Below, one piece after another: positions 1-8,718 of a DNA stretch of 64,000 nt; position 1 is the stretch's first letter, and each line of letters starts with the position of its first letter. A program made the translations under genes and the position numbers. The notes beneath the pieces were generated by a model, which was not told the DNA's origin, ran no database searches, and saw nothing but the letters and a program-made list of their open reading frames with translations. This DNA comes from Maribacter dokdonensis DSW-8 (GTDB lineage: Bacteria; Bacteroidota; Bacteroidia; Flavobacteriales; Flavobacteriaceae): positions 2,046,001 to 2,110,000 of the forward strand of contig NZ_LDPE01000001.1 in the NCBI RefSeq assembly GCF_001447995.1, in the 5' to 3' direction.

Positions 1-737
1 ATACTGATATTATTAGCAGCATATCTGACGGCATGATTGAAAAAATAGAACATAAAGCATTAAAACCTGTTTCATTTTTCCCTAATTGGACAGAAACCAA
101 GAACTTTTACCCCATTGAAAACAATGAACATTTAAAAAAGCAATTTGGATTTAAACCTTCAGATTATGTTGTTTTATATTCCGGGGGTATTGGTGAGAAA
201 CAAGGCTTAGATGCCATATTGTACTCAGCCAGGCATCTGAACTCACACAAATCGTTACAGTTTGTTATTTGTGGCACAGGTCCTTATAAGCAAGTGCTTA
301 AAAAGAAAACAAATGAAATGAATTTGAACAATGTTCATTTTATGCCGTTGCAACCAAAAGAAAACTTTAATCAATTTTTAAATATGGCCGATTTACATTT
401 GGTCATACAAAAAGAAAAAGCCAGTGATCTTGTCATGCCGTCTAAACTTACCACCATTTTAGCGGTAGGTGGATTATCTTTAATAACAGCGAATCCTGAC
501 TCTAGTTTACATCGTGTAGTAAGTAAACACAGTATGGGTATTTTAGTTTCTCCTGAAAATCAAGAAGCTTTAAATAAAGGTATCCTAAAAGGTCTAAATG
601 AAATGGACAACAAAAATATAAAGAAGGCTGCACGTAAATATGCCGAAAAATATTTAGCCATTGATACTGTAATGCAAGATTTCAATAAAAAAATTACCGC
701 TGATCAAAAAAGACAAGTATTTCAATTTGTCGATTAA
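1..737 (+). CDS. Glycosyltransferase family 4, WcaI/WbuB-like (5' end outside window)
   Basis: The reading frame is open to the left edge; codons from position 3 read TDIISSISDG just before the first visible Met at 33, so the start lies outside the window and 33 is not the true start. What remains is the C-terminal GT-B half: a linker with FFPNW, then YSGGIGEKQG (the first strand and loop of the donor-binding domain), then ICGTGPYK and a late helix MPSKLTTILAVGG with the nucleotide-sugar binding Lys/Glu region replaced by Thr. This layout is that of the WcaI/WbuB-type transferases, which add a sugar to an undecaprenyl-linked intermediate on the cytoplasmic face. The downstream glycosyltransferases and WcaF-like acetyltransferase on the same strand support a role in surface polysaccharide assembly. 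Donor and acceptor cannot be read from the sequence. Confidence 0.85.
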   Translation, partial: TDIISSISDGMIEKIEHKALKPVSFFPNWTETKNFYPIENNEHLKKQFGFKPSDYVVLYSGGIGEKQGLDAILYSARHLNSHKSLQFVICGTGPYKQVLKKKTNEMNLNNVHFMPLQPKENFNQFLNMADLHLVIQKEKASDLVMPSKLTTILAVGGLSLITANPDSSLHRVVSKHSMGILVSPENQEALNKGILKGLNEMDNKNIKKAARKYAEKYLAIDTVMQDFNKKITADQKRQVFQFVD

Positions 738-1011
738 AATTTCATCAATAACCTATTAAATGATTTCCTCTAATTACCAAAGGTGTAGTACTGAAATTAA
801 AATTTATAACGTTTATAAACAAATTAGGTAGGTCGTTATTACAGATAGTAAGTATAGAATTGTAACAATGGAACGGTTAAGTATCGAAATTGTACTTCCA
901 GTAGCCTAACAAAGTCTTGGCTATAAACATCTAGTTTTACGCGGCTTTTACATAAAATGATAATTTAATATTACAAAACAACAACTACTTAAAGTTTCAA
1001 CTATTTTTTGA

Positions 1012-2001
1012 ATGAAAATCAATTATTTCTTTAGACATCCAAAAGTCGGTCATTCTATACATCGCGTATTCAGAACTTTAATTCAAGAGTTAAAAAAAAC
1101 AGTTGAAATAGATACCTTTAACGTACCCAACATTGGGTCAATGCCATTTGATGTCCTAAAAAATAATTTTTACATCTATAAAAAACGAGACACAAAGGCT
1201 ATTCATCATGTTACAGGTCATATACACGATGTACTTTTATCCCTGACCAGTGTTAAAACGGTTTTAACCATCCATGACCTAGTATTCTTAGACAATGTTA
1301 ATAATCCTATCAAACGTCTCTACAAATGGTTGTTTTGGTTCTATCTACCTATTAAAATAGCAGATAGGGTAGTTTGCATATCTAACCAAACCAAAAACAA
1401 CATTTTAAACAAAATAAGCACAGACAAATTATCGGTTATTTACAATGCAGTAGACCCCATATTTAAATATACACCACATGATTTTAATGAAGAAAAACCA
1501 GTGATACTTCATATTGGAACAGGGTGGAATAAAAATCTAGAGCTTACAGTTGAAGCATTAGAAGATATTGATTGTCATTTAAGAATCATTGGAAATATAA
1601 GTGATAAACAATTACAACTTCTAATGAAATATAAAATTGATTTTTCAAATGAATCTAATATGACCGATGAACAAATTAAACAGGAATATGTTAATTGTGA
1701 TATTGTAAATTTCCCTTCTAAATATGAAGGCTTTGGTATGCCCGTAATAGAAGGGCAACAGACCGGAAGAGTTGTTGTCACCACTAAAATAGAACCTATT
1801 ATTGAAGTTGCCAATGACGCTGTAGCTTTCGTATTTCCTGATGACGTTAATTCATTGAGAAATACATATTTGAAAATAAAAACTAATTCTGCTTATAGAA
1901 ACAATATTATTGAAAAAGGACTAGCTAATGCAAAGCGGTTTTCCGTTGAAACTATTGCGTTACAGTATATTAACTTATATCAAGATTTATATAAAGAATG
2001 A
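1012..2001 (+). CDS. Glycosyltransferase family 4
   Basis: A 329-aa GT-B fold transferase. The donor-site EX7E motif is visible as EGFGMPVIE (about residues 240-248), preceded by the strand VILHIGTGWNKN, which is the usual start of the C-terminal Rossmann domain. The N-terminal half carries HHVTGHIHDVL and TIHDLVFLD, typical of mannosyl/rhamnosyl GT4 enzymes. It is expected to act in the cytoplasm on a lipid-linked oligosaccharide. Its stop overlaps the start of the next gene by 4 bp (ATGA), so the two are translationally coupled. A 274-bp gap separates it from the preceding transferase. Sugar specificity is not readable. Confidence 0.9.
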   Translation: MKINYFFRHPKVGHSIHRVFRTLIQELKKTVEIDTFNVPNIGSMPFDVLKNNFYIYKKRDTKAIHHVTGHIHDVLLSLTSVKTVLTIHDLVFLDNVNNPIKRLYKWLFWFYLPIKIADRVVCISNQTKNNILNKISTDKLSVIYNAVDPIFKYTPHDFNEEKPVILHIGTGWNKNLELTVEALEDIDCHLRIIGNISDKQLQLLMKYKIDFSNESNMTDEQIKQEYVNCDIVNFPSKYEGFGMPVIEGQQTGRVVVTTKIEPIIEVANDAVAFVFPDDVNSLRNTYLKIKTNSAYRNNIIEKGLANAKRFSVETIALQYINLYQDLYKE

Positions 2002-3164
2002 AAATACTACGTATAATACCTAGCATGGACCCAACGCAGGGAGGTCCTTGCCAAGGCATCCGAAATTCCATACCCGAACTACAAAAACTAGGTGTTACCA
2101 ATGAGGTGGTGTGTTTAGATGAATCATCTTCATCATATTTAAGTAATGACCCATTTACTATTCATACTTTAGGAAAAGCCAAAACTCCTTGGAAATTTAA
2201 TAAGAACTTACTACCATGGTTAATACAGAATTTTAAAAATTATGATACTATTATTGTACATGGTCTTTGGTCCTATCATAGCCATGTAGCTATAAAAGCT
2301 TTTTTAAGGCTAAAGAAGAAAGAAAAGGGCACGCAAAAAATATATGTAATGCCGCATGGCATGTTAGACCCCTATTTTCAAAAAGCAGAATCGCGAAAGT
2401 TAAAAGCCCTACGTAATGACATTTATTGGAAATGGATAGAAAACAAAGTCATTAACCAGGCTGACGGTATTTTATTTACTTGTGAAGAAGAATTACTATT
2501 GGCCCGTACAACATTCCCTAACTATAAGCCAAAAAAAGAAATTAATGTTGGTTATGGTATACAGCCGCCACCAGCATATAACAAAGATATGCGCAAAGCA
2601 TTCTGTAAAAAAGTACACCAATGGAACGGAAAACCACACTTAGTTTTCTTAAGTAGAATACATCCAAAAAAAGGAGTAGACCTACTTATAAAAGCTTACC
2701 TCAAAATTGAGAAAGAAATGGACAATATACCTCAATTAGTAATTGCAGGTCCAGGACTAGAAGAACCCTACGGTAAGGAAATGCAAGACCTAGCAAACAA
2801 ATCTAAAAATATCTTATTTCCGGGAATGTTAAGTGGCAGTGAAAAATGGGGCGCTTTTTATGAAAGTGAAGTGTTTATATTACCAAGTCATCAAGAAAAT
2901 TTTGGCATTGCCGTTGTAGAAGCATTAGCCTGCTCTAAACCAGTATTGATAAGCGAAAAAGTAAATATCTGGCGGGAGATTTCACAGGAAAACGCAGGTA
3001 TCGTCAAAAAAGACACCGAAAAAGATACTTTTCTTCTTTTAAAAGAATGGCTATCAAAAACAACTATAGAACAGGAACAAATGGCGAAAAATGCTTTTAA
3101 TGTCTATACAAAACACTTTACTATTGCCAATGCCGGCAAGCAGTTATTAAACAATATCGAATAA
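1998..3164 (+). CDS. Glycosyltransferase family 4
   Basis: A 388-aa GT-B transferase. It opens with the glycine-rich loop IIPSMDPTQGGPCQG, has the interdomain HGLW and PHGML motifs, the second-domain strand LVFLSRIHPKKG, and the EX7E donor motif ENFGIAVVE (about residue 305). The length is normal for GT4. It starts inside the stop of the upstream transferase and ends only 9 bp before the WcaF-like gene, so all three read as one operon for repeat-unit assembly. The SRIHPKKG form is common in colanic-acid and capsule transferases. Donor sugar is unknown. Confidence 0.9.
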   Translation: MKILRIIPSMDPTQGGPCQGIRNSIPELQKLGVTNEVVCLDESSSSYLSNDPFTIHTLGKAKTPWKFNKNLLPWLIQNFKNYDTIIVHGLWSYHSHVAIKAFLRLKKKEKGTQKIYVMPHGMLDPYFQKAESRKLKALRNDIYWKWIENKVINQADGILFTCEEELLLARTTFPNYKPKKEINVGYGIQPPPAYNKDMRKAFCKKVHQWNGKPHLVFLSRIHPKKGVDLLIKAYLKIEKEMDNIPQLVIAGPGLEEPYGKEMQDLANKSKNILFPGMLSGSEKWGAFYESEVFILPSHQENFGIAVVEALACSKPVLISEKVNIWREISQENAGIVKKDTEKDTFLLLKEWLSKTTIEQEQMAKNAFNVYTKHFTIANAGKQLLNNIE

Positions 3165-3173
3165 ACAATTTTC

Positions 3174-3737
3174 ATGAACACCACTAAATCTAAAGTATTA
3201 TTGAACGATTTTAATCCTAACATTGGATTAAAAAGAGGTGCAAGTAAATTAAAGGAGATTATTTGGTACTTGATCAAGATTATATTTTTCTTAAGCGCTT
3301 TGCCTTATCCAAGTGTACTAAAAATATGGTTATTGAAAATCTTCGGTGCAAAAGTTGGCACAGGTATTGTAATTAAACCGAGAGTTAACATACACTTTCC
3401 TTGGAAGTTAGAAATTGGCAGTCATGTATGGATAGGTGAAGAAGCCTTTATTTTAAACTTTGAGCAAATAAAAATAGGTAATAACGTATGTATTTCTCAA
3501 AGGAGTTTCTTATGTGGCGGTAATCATGATTACCGAATTCCCTCCATGCCTTACCGAAACGGCCCTATAATACTACAAGATGGCTGTTGGGTTGGCGCTA
3601 ATTGTTTTATTGGTCCAAATGTTATAGTGGGCTACGACTCTGTAATTACGGTGGGGTCAATAATAGTTGACAATATAGAACCAAATAAAGTAATTACTCA
3701 AAGACCTAAAAACAAAACTACCTTGCGATGGAGATAA
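3174..3737 (+). CDS. WcaF-like hexapeptide-repeat acetyltransferase
   Basis: A 187-aa left-handed beta-helix acyltransferase. Hexapeptide-type turns are seen from about residue 60 onward (IGSHVWIGEEAFI, IGNNVCISQRS, VGANCFIGPNVIVGYDS), and the extended loop contains GGNHDYR, with the His expected to act as catalytic base. The length and the hydrophobic N-terminal helix match WcaF/colanic-acid O-acetyltransferases, which transfer acetyl from acetyl-CoA to a sugar of the nascent polysaccharide. It is the last gene of the plus-strand run and converges with the secreted-protein operon with only 10 bp between stops. It is not a serine acetyltransferase, since the CysE N-terminal domain is missing. 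Confidence 0.88.
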   Translation: MNTTKSKVLLNDFNPNIGLKRGASKLKEIIWYLIKIIFFLSALPYPSVLKIWLLKIFGAKVGTGIVIKPRVNIHFPWKLEIGSHVWIGEEAFILNFEQIKIGNNVCISQRSFLCGGNHDYRIPSMPYRNGPIILQDGCWVGANCFIGPNVIVGYDSVITVGSIIVDNIEPNKVITQRPKNKTTLRWR

Positions 3738-3747
3738 TGTAAACCAA

Positions 3748-5907
3748 TTAATGCGTTACCAAAAATTGAGGATAGGGGGTTGAAATATCATCTAAAATAA
3801 TTGAGGGAGTACGATTAGAATAATTTATAAGTAAAGACTGTGTTCCTTCATCACCTGATATAATTGAATTTATTAACATACCATTATCCATTCTACCTAA
3901 TCTTCCCAACACATTTGAATTTCTCACAAAAGCTTTTACACTTGCATCTGATGTAAATAAATCAATATCATCTAAAAAACTACTGCCTTCAATCATAATT
4001 TCTCTAATATCAAAAATAGTTTTAGCATTATTTTGATTGAATCTACAAGAGTACAAGCTAATTGGACTACCACCAATAATATAATTACCTGTATGATTGG
4101 TAAAATCGCAATTCGCAAAAAAAGATCCATTATGATATTTCATATCAGCAGCAATTTCATTCTTATCAAATTTAGAATTTACCCAAGCGTTTAGATTATC
4201 TGCTCTGCCAGCAATCATGCTAATTGCAGTATCACATTCTACATACTGATTTTTATAAAATACTATCTTATCAACATACATCATTGTATAATTCTCACCC
4301 GAGACATAATTAGGATCAACTTCTTGAAAAAATCCAATTCCACAATTAACAAAGTTTAAATGATCCAAAAAATTATTATCAAAACCATAAAATTTATCCA
4401 AATGAATCCCGATTTCTTGATCACGAAAAACTAAAAACTTAAATACACATGAGGTGACTTGCATAAAATTATCTCCTATATGATGGATTCTTAAACCAGT
4501 ACTACCTCCTTGCAAGGTTAAATTAGAAAGTACGAAATTGACAGCAGTAGAATTACCTTTACCTGTTACTAAAGGAAAATCATCCGAAAGACCTACTATT
4601 GCAGTTTTACCGGTACCTTGACCTATAATACCTTCTTCATCCTCAATTATTAAAGTTTTTCCTATATAGTAAATACCCTCTTCTAGTTCAGCTATACCAT
4701 TACTATCAATTAAATTTTGAATATAATCACTCTGATCAGTCTTGGAGACCCTCTGATTAGACCAATCAGGACCTAAAATATCTGGAATAGTTTCGTATGA
4801 GGGATTATCCCATGCGTCATTTTCAGTTCCAAGTAAAAATTTTGTTAAACTACTCTTTTCTGTATCCGATAAATTATTATTTAACTCTGTTTGATTATAT
4901 TGAATAACGTTATTACCAGAGTAACCGTTAAAATTAAAGCCAGTAGACTCATTCTCCATAATATAACCCTCAGATTTATCATGTAAAGACACTATATTAG
5001 TATTATTTCTTACGATACTAAAACCGCCTCCATTGGAGGTAGTTATTTTACCAAAAACATCTAAGTTATTAGCCTGAATATCGAACACTGGACTTTTATA
5101 TTCAATATTATTACCTCCTGTAAGTCCAACCAATTTTACATCACCCATATTACGCAAAAAGGTCATTGCCTTATCACTCTCATTATTCCAATTCCAACTT
5201 TCAGAATCAAGACCTAGATAAGTCTGAGAAGACAAATTCTCAAGTTCTATTGCATGACCCCCGGGTGTTAATAAATTAGACCATACTGTTACATTTCCAT
5301 AACTTGGTGTAACATCATTACCTTTCATCACAACTTGAGGCCATTCCCCATGGACCCAATGTTTAATAAATTTGTTATTACGGAAATACCCAGAACCCCT
5401 GCTATCCCAATTTAATCGACACCTATCTAAATTAATAAAGGTGTTATCTTCTAAAGCACAATTAGTACACTCAAGTGGTGTAAAACGAATATTCTTAAAC
5501 GTGGAATTAGAAATTTTAGCGCCAGAGTTAAATAATATATAAGAGTCTACATTCTGTATTCTAACGTTACTACTACCCGATTGTATAGTAATGTTGGGGA
5601 CTTTAGTTATTGTTGGGTGCCCAAACAATCGTTGTCCTGAAGTCATTATTATGGGATTACCAGAGTAATCACCATTTTCTAAGCGAACAGAACCATGAGT
5701 AATTAATGCTTCTTGTAAATGATCAGCTTCAGAAACTGGCAACAGGTATGAGTTGAAGTATAAAATCTCTTCTTCAAAATTTTGAACCCCTGTAAATTCT
5801 TCTGTTTCATCAATGTCTGTTTCTTTCTTTGAATCTAAGGCATAATGGTAATTTTGCCCAAAAACAGCACCAGTTATTAAAAATGTAAGTAAACACAATA
5901 GCTTCAT
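3748..5907 (-). CDS. Secreted protein with two pectate-lyase-like beta-helix halves
   Basis: A 719-aa protein with a clear signal peptide (MKLLCLLTFLITGAVFGQ). Two consecutive segments each begin with a Pectate_lyase_3-like entry: QEALITHGSVRLENGDY with SGQRLFGHPTI (about residues 63-100) and IQNLIDSNGIAELEEGIYY with GIIGQGTGKTAI (about 390-435). Each is followed by irregular Asn-rich parallel beta-helix coils. No catalytic triad or known lyase signature can be assigned, and there is no C-terminal T9SS sorting domain. It is the last gene of a three-gene operon, its start overlapping the stop of the preceding gene by 4 bp. Its place in a polysaccharide locus suggests it binds, cleaves or epimerises the exported glycan, but this is inference. 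Confidence 0.8.
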   Translation of the reverse strand: MKLLCLLTFLITGAVFGQNYHYALDSKKETDIDETEEFTGVQNFEEEILYFNSYLLPVSEADHLQEALITHGSVRLENGDYSGNPIIMTSGQRLFGHPTITKVPNITIQSGSSNVRIQNVDSYILFNSGAKISNSTFKNIRFTPLECTNCALEDNTFINLDRCRLNWDSRGSGYFRNNKFIKHWVHGEWPQVVMKGNDVTPSYGNVTVWSNLLTPGGHAIELENLSSQTYLGLDSESWNWNNESDKAMTFLRNMGDVKLVGLTGGNNIEYKSPVFDIQANNLDVFGKITTSNGGGFSIVRNNTNIVSLHDKSEGYIMENESTGFNFNGYSGNNVIQYNQTELNNNLSDTEKSSLTKFLLGTENDAWDNPSYETIPDILGPDWSNQRVSKTDQSDYIQNLIDSNGIAELEEGIYYIGKTLIIEDEEGIIGQGTGKTAIVGLSDDFPLVTGKGNSTAVNFVLSNLTLQGGSTGLRIHHIGDNFMQVTSCVFKFLVFRDQEIGIHLDKFYGFDNNFLDHLNFVNCGIGFFQEVDPNYVSGENYTMMYVDKIVFYKNQYVECDTAISMIAGRADNLNAWVNSKFDKNEIAADMKYHNGSFFANCDFTNHTGNYIIGGSPISLYSCRFNQNNAKTIFDIREIMIEGSSFLDDIDLFTSDASVKAFVRNSNVLGRLGRMDNGMLINSIISGDEGTQSLLINYSNRTPSIILDDISTPYPQFLVTH

Positions 5908-6644
5908 TGCCCGGATATTATATAAGAGTTAACACCCATTTTTCTAAGTAACCCAAAACGAACATTTCCTGTTTCACTTTCAAAGGTTGCACTACCACCC
6001 ATCACATAATTGATCTGCACAGCACTATCGCCAGCAATGGTTAAATTTGCACCATTATGCGCTTCTAAATTAATGGTATCACCAATTTCCATAGCATCAA
6101 AATTAGACGTTAAAACCAAGGTAGCGCTAGCTTTGCATTCAATTATATTGCCAATATCATCCACATTTATTGCTCTACCGTTCTGTAATGAAATTACTTT
6201 CGATCTTAAAGTATAGTCGCCGTCTGAAGATACAAGACTGCTGGCAGTATTGGAATGTAAGGCATAGGGCACACTTAAAAGTTCAGTTAAACCAGTAAGC
6301 GTATAATTTGAACCACCTTCTAAATCCATTTTAGTTTCAAGAAAAAATGATCCATTATACCAGTCTATTTCTGAAAAATCACCAAAAGTGACATCTCCTG
6401 AACCAATCTGTAAACTTACCAGACCATTTTCATTGGTAATTTGATTATGAACTTCTTCATAAACCCGCTCTCCATTTGTAGATCCTTGAATAACGCCAAT
6501 TTTTAATCCTACTTGAGACACAGCTAAAATTGAACCATCAATGTTACGAACAACAGCTTGATAACTCATCTTTTCAGGACCCTGTGCAAAAACCCCAGCA
6601 CACAAAAAAATAAAATAGAGCGCTATGACTATTTTTACTTTCAT
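5904..6644 (-). CDS. Secreted protein with tail-fibre-like C-terminal domain
   Basis: A 246-aa protein with a signal peptide ending FAQG. Residues about 24-135 carry a domain widespread in Bacteroidota secreted proteins, recognisable by MSYQAVVRNIDG, the loop NENGLVSLQIGSG, IDWYNGSFFLETKMD and the end motif LLSVPYALHSNTA. The C-terminal 80 residues (AMEIGDTINLEAHNG, LLRKMGVNSYIISG) resemble the small beta-sandwich found near tips of phage tail fibres and in tail-spike-like proteins. It overlaps both neighbours by 4 bp, so the three proteins are probably made in fixed ratio. It may be an adhesive or trimerising adaptor. No enzymatic motif is visible. Confidence 0.8.
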   Translation of the reverse strand: MKVKIVIALYFIFLCAGVFAQGPEKMSYQAVVRNIDGSILAVSQVGLKIGVIQGSTNGERVYEEVHNQITNENGLVSLQIGSGDVTFGDFSEIDWYNGSFFLETKMDLEGGSNYTLTGLTELLSVPYALHSNTASSLVSSDGDYTLRSKVISLQNGRAINVDDIGNIIECKASATLVLTSNFDAMEIGDTINLEAHNGANLTIAGDSAVQINYVMGGSATFESETGNVRFGLLRKMGVNSYIISGQ

Positions 6645-7138
6645 TTTTTAATAATTTTTAAAGACTTTAATACTTCATCATTCTGATATATTACTATGAC
6701 ATATAAACCAGAGGTCACAATTTCAAATGAAATTTCATTCAGAGCGTTTTCCAATACCTCATTTTGAATTAATTTGCCTCCGAAATCAAAGATGCTATAC
6801 GAGATATTTTCAATATTCAAATCTCCTAAACTTAAAAACAACTTATTAGTTACAGGATTTGGATAAGCCACAATTTCTATTTTAGAACTATTATCACTGC
6901 CACTACTTTCCCCTTGCTGAACGCCCATTAATATTTGACCTTCTTTCACAAATACTTGACTTGTAAAAATTTGACCTATAGAAAAAGAAAAATTACCTTC
7001 TTGACCAACACTATATCCTCCACCAGAGTTTATGGAATGTTTAGTTTGCTCCATACTGGACCCAACGGATATATCATTATCTTGACCTAAGACCGGTATG
7101 ACGGACATTAACAATAAAACAAAAAATAGAAATCTCAT
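6641..7138 (-). CDS. T9SS type A sorting-domain protein
   Basis: A 165-aa protein with a signal peptide (cleavage after LGQ). The C-terminal 75 residues form a typical type A sorting domain: AYPNPVTNKLFLSL, then SYSIFDFGGKLIQ, and the ending SGLYVIVIYQNDEVLKSLKIIKK. The region between (about 20-85) is short and Ser/Gly-rich with ISVGSSMEQTKHSINSGGG and SFSIGQIFTS, a pattern seen in many Bacteroidota proteins that carry only a small beta region before the sorting signal. The protein should be exported by Sec, then crossed over the outer membrane by T9SS and anchored. It is first in a three-gene overlapping operon, so it could serve as surface anchor for the two following proteins, which lack a sorting domain. 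Confidence 0.88.
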   Translation of the reverse strand: MRFLFFVLLLMSVIPVLGQDNDISVGSSMEQTKHSINSGGGYSVGQEGNFSFSIGQIFTSQVFVKEGQILMGVQQGESSGSDNSSKIEIVAYPNPVTNKLFLSLGDLNIENISYSIFDFGGKLIQNEVLENALNEISFEIVTSGLYVIVIYQNDEVLKSLKIIKK

Positions 7139-7496
7139 TAAAAATCACAAAAGTCTAAACGGTCTAAGTGTATGAAAATAAACTGAATAGTATTTAAAAA
7201 AAATAAACACAACAACTATTCTATGAACAAAAATAAGTCATACTTTGTTAAAGTAATACGGTATAAATCCCATTTAAGACTTTAGAATTCAGGTTTTTAC
7301 ATTCTTTTTAAAATAAACTTAAAATCCTAAGGAAAATTTAATAAAACCCCACTTTTGTGATTGAATAGGTAGTTTTTAAAACTGTTAAATTTTTATTTAA
7401 TGAAAAGGAAGTAAAATGTTCACAAATAATTAATAAACAGCATACCAAACAGTTAAGTAATTACTGGATAGCCTTATTTTATATACCTTTACGTTG
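7139..7496. other. Intergenic region upstream of the T9SS operon
   Basis: This AT-rich 358-bp stretch lies between the stop of the WecG-like gene and the start of the three-gene secreted-protein operon, both on the minus strand. It should carry the operon promoter. CAAAAATA at 7228-7235 reads TATTTTTG on the minus strand, a match to the -7 box, but no -33 TTTG is found at the right distance. No ORF or hairpin stands out. Confidence 0.4.
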
Positions 7497-8261
7497 CTAT
7501 TTTACAGTAGCAGACATTTCTTCTCTTGCAGAAAACTTGGCTCTTACCAAATATACTGCATAGACCACACCATAATAGAGATACCGTTTAGACATACGCT
7601 TGGGTTCCTTTACTAAACGCCCCAACCACTCTAAGCCTAAATCTCTCCATACTTTACTTGGTCTTTCTACAGTACCTGCATAAAAATCAAAAACAGCACC
7701 AATACAGCATATAATTTTAGCATTAAGAAGGTTTTTATGTGCATGGCTCCATTTCTCTTGTTTTGGAGCGGTCATACCAACAAAAAGCACATCAGGATCA
7801 AAACTGTTAACCGCCTCGATCATACTTAAATTCTCTTCTTCAGTAAATTGAGGTTTAAAAGGTGGCGCATAACTAGCAAATCTAATATTTGGATATTCGC
7901 CTTTTAAACGAGACTCTATTTTAGCCAAGGTATCACTGCTTGCCCCTAAGTAAAAACAAGATCCATGGTTTTCATTTAATAGTTTTAATTGATACTCATG
8001 AAAATCTGCTCCTGCTATTTTTTTTATGGAAGCACCATTCAACCATTTTGCAGCTAATGTTATGCCAACACCATCGGGCAGAATAACATCACTACCCAAT
8101 AACGCTTTTTTAAATTCCGCATCTTCTTCAGCTATACAATAAGAATATTGATTGATCGTATTTACCAATAATTTAGATTTTAAGGGTAAATTATCAAGTG
8201 TAGACTTGTATATAGGATAACCAAGGCATAACACATTTGAGTCAACTTCAGTAAGCATCAT
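7497..8261 (-). CDS. WecG/TagA/CpsF family glycosyltransferase
   Basis: A 254-aa GT26 enzyme. Diagnostic motifs are present: NTINQYSYCIAEEDAEFK, LLGSDVILPDGVGI (the catalytic Asp region), FYLGAS, VLFVGMTAPKQEKW, and the terminal GAVFDFYAGTVERPSKVWRDLGLEWLGRL spread over the last 70 residues. The family transfers ManNAc(A) or related sugars from UDP donors to lipid-linked acceptors at the membrane face. A -7 promoter box lies about 110 bp upstream. The gene stands alone between the secreted-protein operon and a divergent lipoprotein gene. The particular sugar is not readable; the ending LVRAKFSAREEMSATVK is unremarkable. Confidence 0.92.
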   Translation of the reverse strand: MMLTEVDSNVLCLGYPIYKSTLDNLPLKSKLLVNTINQYSYCIAEEDAEFKKALLGSDVILPDGVGITLAAKWLNGASIKKIAGADFHEYQLKLLNENHGSCFYLGASSDTLAKIESRLKGEYPNIRFASYAPPFKPQFTEEENLSMIEAVNSFDPDVLFVGMTAPKQEKWSHAHKNLLNAKIICCIGAVFDFYAGTVERPSKVWRDLGLEWLGRLVKEPKRMSKRYLYYGVVYAVYLVRAKFSAREEMSATVK

Positions 8262-8718
8262 AAATTTCTAAAAAAGCCCTAATTATAATTTTGTTCATCC
8301 TACATGTACACAATATTCGCATCAATCTTCAACAACAATTATAACTATATCGGGGGTTAATGGTTGTTCAGACAAAGATATTTATTTGGCATGCAACCAC
8401 AGATTACTTCTGTTAACGTGTAGTAAAATATAGTTATAGCGCAGCTTAAAACATATGGCCTTACACTATCAAAAAGATCAATTACCAAACTTGTAGTATT
8501 ATTCAAACAACTACTGTAAGTCGGTGATGCGCAGAAATTTTTAACTTTTATTAAACGCGCTGAGGACTGCATTTTACATTTTAAAATTTATCTTAGCATT
8601 CTTAATCATTTAAGAATTAACACATAAGGGATTCCAAATTTTTATTCTGCTTATATTCCCCCAAATCATATTCTGAATAACAATTTTAAAAGACCTAATT
8701 TCTCTTATAGAAATTTTA
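8262..8718. other. Divergent intergenic region
   Basis: 457 bp between the divergent WecG-like and beta-helix lipoprotein genes. It contains a good minus-strand -7 box (8373-8380) and otherwise AT-rich sequence. A 71-codon open frame on the minus strand (8357-8572) covers the promoter and has no recognisable content, so I do not call it a gene. Confidence 0.45.
8373..8380 (-). promoter_or_regulatory. Candidate -7 box for the WecG-like gene
   Basis: Read on the minus strand this is TATCTTTG, a perfect match to the Bacteroidota TAnnTTTG box. It would give a leader of roughly 108 nt before the ATG at 8261. A canonical TTTG -33 box is not seen at 19-22 bp spacing, so the call is tentative. Confidence 0.4.

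Noticed and set aside
8357..8572. 71-codon minus-strand frame in the WecG/lipoprotein intergenic region
   Set aside because: It covers a good promoter box, has no recognisable domain and no neighbouring terminator or ribosome-binding sequence.
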